Shown here one piece after another: positions 17,943 through 25,780 of a stretch of 64,000 nucleotides of DNA. This DNA is from Gammaproteobacteria bacterium (GTDB taxonomy: Bacteria > Pseudomonadota > Gammaproteobacteria > Ga0077536). Under the pieces are notes generated by a model. The model saw only the letters and a program-made list of their open reading frames with translations. It did not search any database and was not told the DNA's origin. The position numbers and the translations under genes are program-made. The stretch's first letter is position 1; each line of letters opens with the position of its first letter. Location: positions 1 to 64,000 of the forward strand of contig JAJFJQ010000051.1 in the NCBI GenBank assembly GCA_021773835.1, read 5' to 3'.

Positions 17943-18168
17943 ATTAGCTGGCGTTACCGGGAACAAACTCAATTCCGGCGATGAATAGGCGGATCCCCAG
18001 CTGCCTGTCGTCACCGGGCAGCCTGCAGCAAGCGATGCTAAATGGCGTGCCGGTTGGTATGATGTTGGTCGATCGGTACTTCGGCGAGACCACAAGCTCG
18101 CATACGGTGCACACGTTCGAGAAAACGACAGACTGACAGGCGAGATATTTGATGAGGAGGTCAGAGCG

Positions 18169-18768
18169 ATGGGTTCAGCACACAAGCGGCCACTGAGCGA
18201 TCCCGAAGTGCGCGTTAAGGCGCTTGAGTCACTACTGGTCGAAAAAGGCCTGATTGACCCGAAGGCCTTAGACGAACTGGTTGATACCTACGAGACCAAA
18301 GTCGGTCCCCACAATGGCGCACAGGTCGTTGCTCGCGCGTGGACCGATCCGGACTACAAGAAACGCCTACTCGAGGACGGTAGCGCGGCGATTGGCGAGC
18401 TCGGCTTCAGTGGAATGCAGGGCGAAGATCTTGTCGTCGTCGAGAATACGCCACGAGTTCACAACATTCTCGTGTGTACTTTGTGTTCGTGTTATCCGTG
18501 GCCGACGCTCGGTCTACCACCGGTTTGGTATAAGGCCGCGCCGTATCGCTCACGTGCGGTCAGCGATCCTCGCGGCGTATTGAAAGAGTTCGGGGTGAAC
18601 GTGCCGGAAGATAAAGAAGTTCGGGTTTGGGATAGCACCGCCGAACTCCGCTATATGGTGCTTCCCGAACGGCCCGCCGGGACCGAGGGGATGAGTGAAA
18701 AAGAACTCGCCTCACTGGTAACGCGCGACTCGATGATAGGCGTCGCCTTGGTTGAGGCGCAAGCATAA
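18169..18768 (+). CDS. nthA: Nitrile hydratase alpha subunit, cobalt type
   Basis: This 199-residue subunit hydrates nitriles to amides. The metal-claw motif VCTLCSC is present with Cys at 103, 106 and 108. Thr in CTLC marks the cobalt form (iron enzymes have CSLC). The following [21 protein letters not shown] and the C-terminal RPAGTEG plus TRDSMIGVA are standard for nitrile hydratase. The related thiocyanate hydrolase gamma subunit has YPR in place of YPW, so nitrile hydratase is favoured. A strong GAGGAGG site lies at 18154-18160. The beta subunit follows as two separate genes, and then the activator. The physiological nitrile is not known, and no amidase is seen in the window. Confidence 0.93.
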   Translation: MGSAHKRPLSDPEVRVKALESLLVEKGLIDPKALDELVDTYETKVGPHNGAQVVARAWTDPDYKKRLLEDGSAAIGELGFSGMQGEDLVVVENTPRVHNILVCTLCSCYPWPTLGLPPVWYKAAPYRSRAVSDPRGVLKEFGVNVPEDKEVRVWDSTAELRYMVLPERPAGTEGMSEKELASLVTRDSMIGVALVEAQA

Positions 18769-18786
18769 AGAATTGAGGATCACGTC

Positions 18787-19098
18787 ATGAACGGTATTCA
18801 CGATCTCGGCGGCATGCATGGATTCGGACCAATCGATATCGATCCGGACCAACCGCTTTTTCGTCATGATTGGGAGCGTCGAACATTCGCGCTTTTTTTT
18901 GGCTGCGCGCCGCACGGCTTTTTTAACCTGGATGAATTTCGTCATGCGATCGAGCGCATGGGCGCGGCCGAGTATCTTGAGTCGCCATACTACGAGCATT
19001 GGCTACATGCCTATGAAACCTTACTCGTAGAAAACGGGGCGATCACGGCCGAAGAATATGCGACGCGTTGTGCCGAAGTGGCGGAGGAATTGGGTTGA
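18787..19098 (+). CDS. nthB: Nitrile hydratase beta subunit, N-terminal half as a separate polypeptide
   Basis: This 103-residue protein begins MNGIHDLGGMHGFGPI, the classic start of nitrile hydratase beta. It continues through the helical region (HDWERRTFALFF, SPYYEHWL, YETLLVENG) and stops where a normal beta subunit would run on to its barrel domain. The stop overlaps the next start (TGATG), and the next gene supplies the missing C-terminal half. The layout resembles three-subunit relatives such as thiocyanate hydrolase and toyocamycin nitrile hydratase. Both halves keep normal motifs, so I regard the split as real and functional, not a frameshift. Confidence 0.9.
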   Translation: MNGIHDLGGMHGFGPIDIDPDQPLFRHDWERRTFALFFGCAPHGFFNLDEFRHAIERMGAAEYLESPYYEHWLHAYETLLVENGAITAEEYATRCAEVAEELG

Positions 19099-19448
19099 TG
19101 GATATTTTAACGCCGGATCTTGTCCCCGCAGTAATCGCGAATGGTGCGACTACCCGCGTTGAAGTCGACGTCCCACGTCGCTTCAAGGTCGGAGATCAAA
19201 TCATCGTGCGCAATCTCAATCCGACCGGCCACACGCGGCTACCGCGCTACCTCCGGGGTAAACGTGGAGTGGTCGAGTCCGACCACGGTGTATTTATCTT
19301 TCCCGACACCCATGCCCACCACCAGGGTCAGAAACCGCAACCGGTCTACGGCGTACGGTTTTCAATGGTCGAGCTGTGGGGCGACGGTGCGTCACCCAAA
19401 GATTGCTGCATCGTCGATGTTTTCGACGATTATATGGACCCGGCGTGA
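19098..19448 (+). CDS. nthB: Nitrile hydratase beta subunit, C-terminal (SH3-like) half as a separate polypeptide
   Basis: This 116-residue protein carries the C-terminal barrel domain of beta: FKVGDQIIVRNLNPTGHTRL, then PRYLRGKRGVVE, and VYGVRFSMVELWG. The arginine within the conserved GHTRxPxYxRG segment normally contacts the alpha-subunit active-site cluster. I chose the ATG at 19098, which overlaps the previous stop; an earlier start at 19068 would overlap the first half by 30 bases in another frame. The gene overlaps the activator gene by four bases. Together with the previous gene it makes a full beta equivalent. Confidence 0.9.
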   Translation: MDILTPDLVPAVIANGATTRVEVDVPRRFKVGDQIIVRNLNPTGHTRLPRYLRGKRGVVESDHGVFIFPDTHAHHQGQKPQPVYGVRFSMVELWGDGASPKDCCIVDVFDDYMDPA

Positions 19449-19783
19449 GCGCAATACCGGATCTACAGATCGTCCCCGCCATTCCGCTGGATGAAGACGG
19501 CGCCGTATTTAATTCGCCATGGGAGGCGAAGGTGTTCGCTGTGATCGTCTCCTTACACCAGCAAGGACATTTTGCCTGGACCGAATGGGCAGATACGATT
19601 TCCGACGAAATCGCAAAGGATAAAGGCAGCCTGCCCGAAACGCCGTACTACGAACTTTGGTTGCGTGCGGCTGAGCGCATTATTGAAGCGAAAGGTTTGT
19701 GTGCTGCCGATGATCTCCGTGCGATAAAGGACGCCTTGCTGGCCGAGCAGGCGGACGATCATCATCATGACCACGCGCACTAA
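19445..19783 (+). CDS. Nitrile hydratase activator (accessory protein, NhlE/P14K type)
   Basis: The product (112 residues from the GTG at 19445, overlapping the stop before it as GTGA) resembles the N-terminal half of the beta subunit: FNSPWEAKVFAVIVSLH, then FAWTEWADTI, and ETPYYELWLRAAERI. It ends in a His/Asp-rich tail, DDHHHDHAH. Cobalt nitrile hydratases need such an activator to load metal by subunit swapping, and the His tail is a likely cobalt site. No iron-type P47K activator or cobalt transporter is seen nearby. An upstream ATG at 19376 in the same frame lies within the beta C-terminal gene and adds unrelated residues. Confidence 0.88.
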   Translation: MSAIPDLQIVPAIPLDEDGAVFNSPWEAKVFAVIVSLHQQGHFAWTEWADTISDEIAKDKGSLPETPYYELWLRAAERIIEAKGLCAADDLRAIKDALLAEQADDHHHDHAH

Positions 19784-19796
19784 TTGATACCTATTT

Positions 19797-20414
19797 CTAG
19801 GGCCGTCGAATTTCTAAGATCTCACCCAGGCCGGCGTAGTTGAAGTAGCCAAGCCGTGCGATTGCGTTTAGACGCGTCTCGTCGACTCGGCCGTCGACGA
19901 TGAGGTCATCGTCGATATGGATACCGACTACCTTGCCGATGACGACGTGGCTCTTGCGGCCATCGGCGCCACCAGGCAGCTGGACCGATTCATATAAAGT
20001 ACATTCCAATGCAGCCTTGCTTTGCTTAACCCTTGGCGGGCGAACAATCGTTGATGCGGCGGGCTCGATCCCGCAAGCATCGAACTCATCAATGTCCGAC
20101 GAAAACGAGGCAGAGCTTGCATTCATTTTCTGGGCGAGTTCCATGCTGACCAGATTGACCACGAACTCCGGCACGTCAATGATGTTTCGGAAGGTATCCT
20201 TTTCGACCTCGGGAGACGCTGCATTCGGCGCGAACATCACGTACGGTGGATCTGCGGAGACGGCGTTGAAGTAGGAGAATGGTGCAAGGTTGACACAAGC
20301 CCTAGCGTCGACGGTGCTGATCCAGCCGATCGGACGCGGACACACTAAGGCGTTCAACGGGTTGTGTTGCAAAGGGGACGGACGCATGCCGTTGGACGGT
20401 TCGAAAAACATCAA
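19797..20414 (-). CDS. Flavin reductase-like (FMN-binding split barrel) protein
   Basis: This 205-residue protein belongs to the flavin reductase-like family: CPRPIGWISTVDARACVNLAP, then FSYFNAVSADPPYVMFAP, and a TFRNIIDVPEFVVNLVS segment. These match the FMN-binding barrel seen in flavin reductases and in related proteins of unknown substrate. Two ATGs in a row start it. It is convergent with the nitrile hydratase operon, with 13 bases between stop codons, so the two share a 3' region but not a transcript. Its partner oxygenase, if any, is not visible. Confidence 0.88.
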   Translation of the reverse strand: MMFFEPSNGMRPSPLQHNPLNALVCPRPIGWISTVDARACVNLAPFSYFNAVSADPPYVMFAPNAASPEVEKDTFRNIIDVPEFVVNLVSMELAQKMNASSASFSSDIDEFDACGIEPAASTIVRPPRVKQSKAALECTLYESVQLPGGADGRKSHVVIGKVVGIHIDDDLIVDGRVDETRLNAIARLGYFNYAGLGEILEIRRP

Positions 20415-20563
20415 TGCTTACCAGTAAAGACTGCTTGAATATGGCGCGCGCGTACAATAGCGAATAAGAGGGCCGGCGTCGATTTAGATAGTTGCCCATG
20501 GGTGAGACGCCCTGGGTGTGGATAAAGTTAAATGCGATCCGAGTAAATGCAAGGAGATTCGCG

Positions 20564-20779
20564 ATGGGTTCTGTCTTGTTGAGAACGATCCAGGTGTTGA
20601 TAGCGACATTGCTTATTGCAATCGCGACCATCGGGATCCTGTGGGTGCTAGGCTTAATTGATCCTGCGGCGGCGCAAACGTCGGCCTACAGGATCGGCGG
20701 GGTGATCGGGATTTGCCTCGTAGCAGCACTGGCAATGGTGGCTATATTCAGTATTGGCGGGAACAAGTCAGATAATTGA
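20564..20779 (+). CDS. Small two-helix membrane protein
   Basis: This 71-residue product is mostly two hydrophobic helices (about residues 8-27 and 39-63), with a short AAAQTSAYR link and a GGNKSDN tail. An AAGGAG site at 20551-20556 places the start at the ATG at 20564; longer frames from 20492 lack such a site. I do not recognise a family. It is a likely inner-membrane protein. It ends 24 bases before the convergent giant glycosyltransferase gene. Confidence 0.6.
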   Translation: MGSVLLRTIQVLIATLLIAIATIGILWVLGLIDPAAAQTSAYRIGGVIGICLVAALAMVAIFSIGGNKSDN

Positions 20780-20802
20780 ACTGGACGTCGCTGGGTTTTG
20801 GG

Positions 20803-23800
20803 CTACGCTGCATGACTCGCTATATAGCTGCGCGCAAATTTTTCGAAATCACTCGTCTCGATATCGAAGCTGAGTTTCAGGCTTGGAATCGCTCTAAACT
20901 CGCTTGGCAAATATTGCGCAAGAATGCTGCTAATGCAGGCGCGGCTACTGATTATCTGCTCGGCTAACACCGCTTTAATGTATTTTCGGATCCGATAGGC
21001 ATGGACCTCTTCTATTTTGTGTACAGGATGGCCTTTCGCGATCGCACTCATTAATAGCCAATGAACCCACCAGTCTTGACCGAAGGTGAGCTCCCCCGGT
21101 GTGAAGGTCGTCACCATCTTCGGATCGCAGAAAAAATAACCATAGCCATCTGCGATGCCATCAAGCACTGCGGTTGAATTGACCGCGAGTTTATCGCCAT
21201 AAACAAGCGCGCCTTCTGGATAGCTGCCAACTGTCGCGCTTAACTTGTCCGCCGCGTCGATGATCACATCAGGTTTGATGATGCCGATGTAGTCTTCACT
21301 CGCGCTCGCCACGGCGCCCAGTAGTGAACTCAGTTTTATTGCGTCGGTGCCGTTTTCTAAATGAGCAACATCATCGGTAGCGATGAACGTGATATCTGGA
21401 AAGTGGCTACGCAGTCCATCTACCGCAGCGCCCGCATTAACCGAGCTTACCCGCCACCCTGCGTCGAGCCAGGTGCGAACGGCACTTGCCTGTTCTTCAC
21501 CCGCTTCCGGGCGCAAGCTCGTGACGATACTGATCGAGGGCATTCGCATTGCGGCTTTGCGGTGGGCGCGGCGCGGCGGTTTATCTTCGGTGCATCGCGA
21601 TCGATAAGTGAGTACCGGTTGGCTCGTTTCCCGCCATTCGGCAAGTTCAATCAAGGCGGGATCATCGAGGCGAATAGGATGGGGTGTTTCGTCGACTAAT
21701 TCCAACCCATGAGCCGCGATCGCCGCTACTTCACGCTCACGCAGTTGTTCGGCTTCCACTGTGTAGGCCCGCGCGTCGTTACCGACTTTTTGCCCTTCAT
21801 GGTAGCGATAGCCGCCGAGTGTCCACTCGAGCGTGTGTAGTTTCGCGTGGGCAAAAAAGCGTGTCCACAGATCCCAGTCTCCGGCGTAATAAAGCTCGGT
21901 TGCTAAGGATGCACCGGCCTTGTCCCATAGCGACCGTCGCCAGAACGTACTTTCTTGCTGGATTGTGGTGAGCTCGTTTGCATCTAGTTGTTTTTTGCGT
22001 GACCAATACACCGGATCGAGCACGCCGGTTAGCGTGCCATATTGATCCCAAAACGTGTAAAGACCGGTTAACCATTCGACTTGTGGACGCGTCGTGAATG
22101 CATAACTGACCTTCCAAAGTGCGTCTGGATGGTACTTATCGTCAGAATTCAACCACGCCATGATGTCGCCCGTACTGCGTTTGAGCCCGGCTTCGATCGC
22201 GGCGTATTGGCCATCATCGGGCTGACTTTGCCAGTGGCTCAAATACTTTTGATAGCGCTTGATTATCGACACGGATTGGTCGGTGCTGCCGCCGTCCATG
22301 ATGATGTATTCAAGATTCGGATAATTCTGCGACAAGATTGAATCGATACATGCTTCGAGATACTCACCCTGATTGAACGACGGCGTGATGATGCTCATGC
22401 GCGGTTGTTGGTTCGGGATCAATAAGATCGGCGCGCGTGGGAGCGATTCTACAATCGGTGTCTCAGGCTCACGATCGATCGGGTCGTCAGCCGTGAGGCC
22501 GGCTTCAACAGCATTCGCGACCTCTGTTGCATAGCCCGCGATTTCGGCGTCATCCGGTACCGCATCCATATATCGCGCAAGATACGCCAAGGTCTCACCC
22601 AGGCGGTTGATGGTGATTGCACTATCGATCAAGTTGATTAGCGCATTGCGCTCGGTGGGATCACTGTCAAGCGCGGCGATAAAATATGACATAGCGGCAT
22701 CCGTGTCGCCAAGTTGTGCGCTCAACACGCCAAGATTGTTATGCGCCGTTGCAAATTGTGGGTTGACGCGAAGTGCCTGTTCAAATGCCTGCTTGGCGGC
22801 GTTTAAATCGCCTTCGGCAAAAAACTGTTCGCCGTTCACGGTCAGCTGATCTGCGCTTTGCGTATCAGCTTCGCGTGTTGCGATCGCGGTAGCGACGATC
22901 GACGAGGCCTCGTCAAAATCGTATCCTAATCCGCGAAATACCGCTTCGCCGAGATGATCAAGCAGTTTGAGGGCTAAACCTGCGATTTCCGGATCGCGCA
23001 TGTGTTCGTGCCAGCACTCGGTGAAATTGGTAACAGGTCGATCGAAATTGAGTAAGTTGGTTTGGTCACCGAACTGACTGTTTGGCATGGTAGACGCGCC
23101 GTAGTCGATGATAGAGGCATCGAAGCCGATGCCGATCCTACCGCATAATCGCTCAATCTCGGCGCTGGGATCGGCGACCAGTCTTTCATAGCTAATACGC
23201 ACCGCAGCGTCACCTAATGCGGAGATCGTATCGAATATCCGTCTCGGCCCTTCAAAGCAATCAATCATATTTTTATTTTGCGTAAATGTTTCCACGTCCC
23301 CATCGAACCAGGTGTTCAAACAAGACGATAAAACGGCCAGTGGATGTCGTAGTAGAAACACATAACGCGCTGCCGGATAGATCTCGCGCAGCTCGGGTAA
23401 GATATGAAAGTAACGTGGCGTTTTATCGAGAAATATGCGTTTGCCGCTGCCGACTAATGCCGCGTTATAGAGGCGATCGCTCATCGCGCGTACGGCATCT
23501 GTAAAAACCGCGTCTCCACCGCTTATTTGGCTTAGAAAGCCGTCTAACGCTTGGCTCGTAAGCTTGGGTTCGTAATCGCTCGTTAATACTGAACCACGCC
23601 GGCTGTGACAAGGGTTTAACATAAGCCATGGCTCCGGTAAGGAGTGTATATCCGGGTGGCCGGCAAGGATCTGTTGCAGTAATGTTGAGCCGGAACGCGG
23701 CGTCGAGATCAGGAACGCGAGATTTGAACCCGGTCGCCAATCGTCGGATAAGGCCGGCATGGCAATTGAAGTCTCGGCGCGCCTGATCTGGGCCTCATCG

Positions 23801-24483
23801 TCTGCAAACGCCTGTAGCGCAAGCCTCGCGCTGCTCTCATAATCGCCGAGTTGCTTGCCGAGGCGCGGTGCATGCTTACGCAACACTTGCGCGGCGGCGG
23901 CCAGTGTCGCAACCGGTTGCCTGGAGCGCGTGATTGGTGTCGCGGCGATGGCTTGGCCTGGTGCCTGTAGACTTAAGTGTAGGGCTAGATCCCAAAACTC
24001 CAGCGGGGAAGTACCGGCGTCGAGCTCACCGAAAGACCGTGCCATTGCGGCGGGAAACAATAAGTGCTCAATCTCAAACCCGCGCTCAACGATCGCGCGT
24101 AGCGGGTCGTCGCGACCGTGAACTGCGGGACAACTAAAACTCCAGCGCTGCGCCCCGATCCCTGAGCATAGCAATTGCAGTGTGTTGTCATCCCAACAAC
24201 TATCGGGCGTGATCAGCGCGATCAGATCTGAGCGTGCCGCGGGTATCGCCGCATTGAGATCCGCGGCGACGGAAGGCGGATTGCCGTGACTTAGCAATCG
24301 GATCGGTATGGCGATGGTTGGCTCGAGGCCGCTTAACCAGCGCTTGACGTCTAGGCACGATGCGCTTGCGATGATGATTTCGGCAGGCGCAAGGCTTTGT
24401 GCCAACGCGCGCTCAAGGGTCCTACGGAATATGTCCCCAGAATGGGATCCGGAAATTACAATACTGATAGGGGTTTCGTTCAC
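20803..24483 (-). CDS. Giant glycosyltransferase/sulfotransferase/TPR fusion
   Basis: About 1226 residues from a GTG at 24483, just ahead of the conserved NETPISIVISGS start. An open frame runs on to 24810, but that part is rich in unlikely residues. Domains in order: a GT2-like region (1-240); a PAPS-type sulfotransferase (about 250-530) with STPRSGSTLLQ and a 3'-phosphate motif RYVFLLRHPLAVLSS; TPR repeats (about 550-680, NPQFATAHNNLGVL); a canonical GT2 domain (about 695-960, SIITPSFNQGEYLEACI, DGGSTD, then NSDDKY and GDWDLWTRF); and a third GT-like region (about 980-1226). It is divergent from the epimerase-like gene. I infer that it builds or sulfates a surface or flagellar glycan. Confidence 0.85.
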   Translation of the reverse strand: MNETPISIVISGSHSGDIFRRTLERALAQSLAPAEIIIASASCLDVKRWLSGLEPTIAIPIRLLSHGNPPSVAADLNAAIPAARSDLIALITPDSCWDDNTLQLLCSGIGAQRWSFSCPAVHGRDDPLRAIVERGFEIEHLLFPAAMARSFGELDAGTSPLEFWDLALHLSLQAPGQAIAATPITRSRQPVATLAAAAQVLRKHAPRLGKQLGDYESSARLALQAFADDEAQIRRAETSIAMPALSDDWRPGSNLAFLISTPRSGSTLLQQILAGHPDIHSLPEPWLMLNPCHSRRGSVLTSDYEPKLTSQALDGFLSQISGGDAVFTDAVRAMSDRLYNAALVGSGKRIFLDKTPRYFHILPELREIYPAARYVFLLRHPLAVLSSCLNTWFDGDVETFTQNKNMIDCFEGPRRIFDTISALGDAAVRISYERLVADPSAEIERLCGRIGIGFDASIIDYGASTMPNSQFGDQTNLLNFDRPVTNFTECWHEHMRDPEIAGLALKLLDHLGEAVFRGLGYDFDEASSIVATAIATREADTQSADQLTVNGEQFFAEGDLNAAKQAFEQALRVNPQFATAHNNLGVLSAQLGDTDAAMSYFIAALDSDPTERNALINLIDSAITINRLGETLAYLARYMDAVPDDAEIAGYATEVANAVEAGLTADDPIDREPETPIVESLPRAPILLIPNQQPRMSIITPSFNQGEYLEACIDSILSQNYPNLEYIIMDGGSTDQSVSIIKRYQKYLSHWQSQPDDGQYAAIEAGLKRSTGDIMAWLNSDDKYHPDALWKVSYAFTTRPQVEWLTGLYTFWDQYGTLTGVLDPVYWSRKKQLDANELTTIQQESTFWRRSLWDKAGASLATELYYAGDWDLWTRFFAHAKLHTLEWTLGGYRYHEGQKVGNDARAYTVEAEQLREREVAAIAAHGLELVDETPHPIRLDDPALIELAEWRETSQPVLTYRSRCTEDKPPRRAHRKAAMRMPSISIVTSLRPEAGEEQASAVRTWLDAGWRVSSVNAGAAVDGLRSHFPDITFIATDDVAHLENGTDAIKLSSLLGAVASASEDYIGIIKPDVIIDAADKLSATVGSYPEGALVYGDKLAVNSTAVLDGIADGYGYFFCDPKMVTTFTPGELTFGQDWWVHWLLMSAIAKGHPVHKIEEVHAYRIRKYIKAVLAEQIISSRACISSILAQYLPSEFRAIPSLKLSFDIETSDFEKFARSYIASHAA

Positions 24484-24588
24484 AAGTCGCTGCCTCTGCC
24501 GAATGATCTTCTGAGGAATGTGGATGCATAAACCGTTCCAGTTACTCGATCGCCTTTGGGGATCGGCGAAAGTCGGGTAGGTTCGACT

Positions 24589-24615
24589 CAATCGGCAACT
24601 AATATGGCAAATATG
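24589..24615 (-). promoter_or_regulatory. Possible sigma-28 promoter for the giant fusion gene
   Basis: On the minus strand CATATTTG is followed after 11 bases by GCCGATTG. The -10 half is good (GCCGAT) and the -35 half is weak. It lies about 100 bases before the chosen start at 24483. Confidence 0.3.
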
Positions 24616-24635
24616 CGGCCGAATGTTGCCGATAA
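24609..24635 (+). promoter_or_regulatory. Possible sigma-28 promoter for the RmlB-like gene
   Basis: A perfect sigma-28 -10 element, GCCGATAA, lies at 24628-24635, about 48 bases before the RmlB-like start. The -35 region, AAATATGC at 24609-24616, is only a partial match and shares bases with the opposing candidate on the minus strand. Confidence 0.4.
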
Positions 24636-24682
24636 TCTTCTTGCTAGCGGATGTCTGGCATGGATATTGCTCTATCCACTGC

Positions 24683-25753
24683 ATGAAGCAAAAAAAGATC
24701 TTAATTACCGGCGAGCGTGGCTTTATTCGGCAATATATTGCCGAGGGCTTGCTCTGTGACCGGGAAAATGTCGTCGTTACCGTCGATTTATTGACACCCG
24801 AGGATCGCAATGCGGCTTGGCAAGCTGCATCACCGGACCCGCGCTGTGAACATCATCGGGTTGATGCGGGTGATGTCTCCGGCATTACGGCTATCCTTGC
24901 TGCATGCGCACCGCAGGTGATCATTAATCTGACGGCCGGGCACACCAGATCGGGGTTTTCCAAACCCTCACTGCCACCGTCACAGAATATTCTCGATACT
25001 ACGAATTTGCTCGAGGCAGCGCACCGCGCTAGCCCGCAAGCTGGCAGCGCGGTTACCGATGCAGCAGGATTACGTTTTGTTCAGGTGGCATGTATTGACC
25101 ATATCGAGGAACCCGACCGGATCGTTGGCGATCGGGCCACGTCAACCCATGACGACTATTGTGCTGGGGAAACGAGATCCCTAGCTGATCCGACAATCGC
25201 ATTGCGATTGGCCGAACAATCCCGACAGATGACGGGCTTGGTCGTCGTCAACATAACGACGGCAAACACATTTGGCCCATTTCAGCGCCTGGATCACTTC
25301 ATACCGCGCACGATCGAGGCCTTGATTCAGCAACGCTCCATTCGAGTACGGTGTGAAACGCGCGATTGGGTGTTCGTAGAAGATGCGGCAGATGCGATTA
25401 TCTTTTTGTCACAACGAGGTCTACCGGGTAGACCCTACGCGGTAGACAGCATCGGTGGGCGTCATTCCGACCTAGCGATTGCAGAACTGATTTGTGACCA
25501 ACTTGACCAGATCATGCCGCGTGAGGCGGGGAGTTATCGAGAACTCTTGTGCGTGTCTCCAACGCTCACAAATAGGCGTGTCGATGCGGTGACCGGCGGT
25601 CAACGATTGCGTGATGAATTCGATTGGAATCCGCTTAACGATTTTCATTGTGCGCTGGCCGCAACGGTGCGTTGGTATGTGGAGCAATCGACCTGGTGGG
25701 ACCATAGTCCATTGCTTGCGCGGTCCGCACTAGGCCAAGCTGCGCAAGGCTAA
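24683..25753 (+). CDS. RmlB-like nucleotide-sugar epimerase/dehydratase with degenerate catalytic motifs
   Basis: This 356-residue protein follows the extended short-chain dehydrogenase plan of dTDP-glucose dehydratase: start KQKKILITG, later NITTANTFGPFQRLDHFIPR, WVFVEDAADAI, and a YAVDSIGG segment matching YNIGG. Two motifs are off. The NAD motif GxxGFIG reads GERGFIRQ, and the catalytic YxxxK reads YCAGE, with Glu in place of Lys. The start at 24683 is chosen by homology; there is no good ribosome binding site, and a start at 24623 is possible. It may be a pseudoenzyme or a diverged enzyme using other residues. It is surrounded by glycosyltransferase genes. Confidence 0.75.
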   Translation: MKQKKILITGERGFIRQYIAEGLLCDRENVVVTVDLLTPEDRNAAWQAASPDPRCEHHRVDAGDVSGITAILAACAPQVIINLTAGHTRSGFSKPSLPPSQNILDTTNLLEAAHRASPQAGSAVTDAAGLRFVQVACIDHIEEPDRIVGDRATSTHDDYCAGETRSLADPTIALRLAEQSRQMTGLVVVNITTANTFGPFQRLDHFIPRTIEALIQQRSIRVRCETRDWVFVEDAADAIIFLSQRGLPGRPYAVDSIGGRHSDLAIAELICDQLDQIMPREAGSYRELLCVSPTLTNRRVDAVTGGQRLRDEFDWNPLNDFHCALAATVRWYVEQSTWWDHSPLLARSALGQAAQG

Positions 25754-25780
25754 TTAGCGACTCAAAAGCAGCAGTTCGCA

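Noticed and set aside
18000-18022. Hairpin GCTGCC/GGCAGC before the nitrile hydratase operon as a terminator
   Set aside because: Short stem without a T tract; too weak to call.
24484-24810. N-terminal extension of the giant fusion protein
   Set aside because: The residues look non-coding and the stretch crosses the divergent promoter region and the start of the RmlB-like gene.
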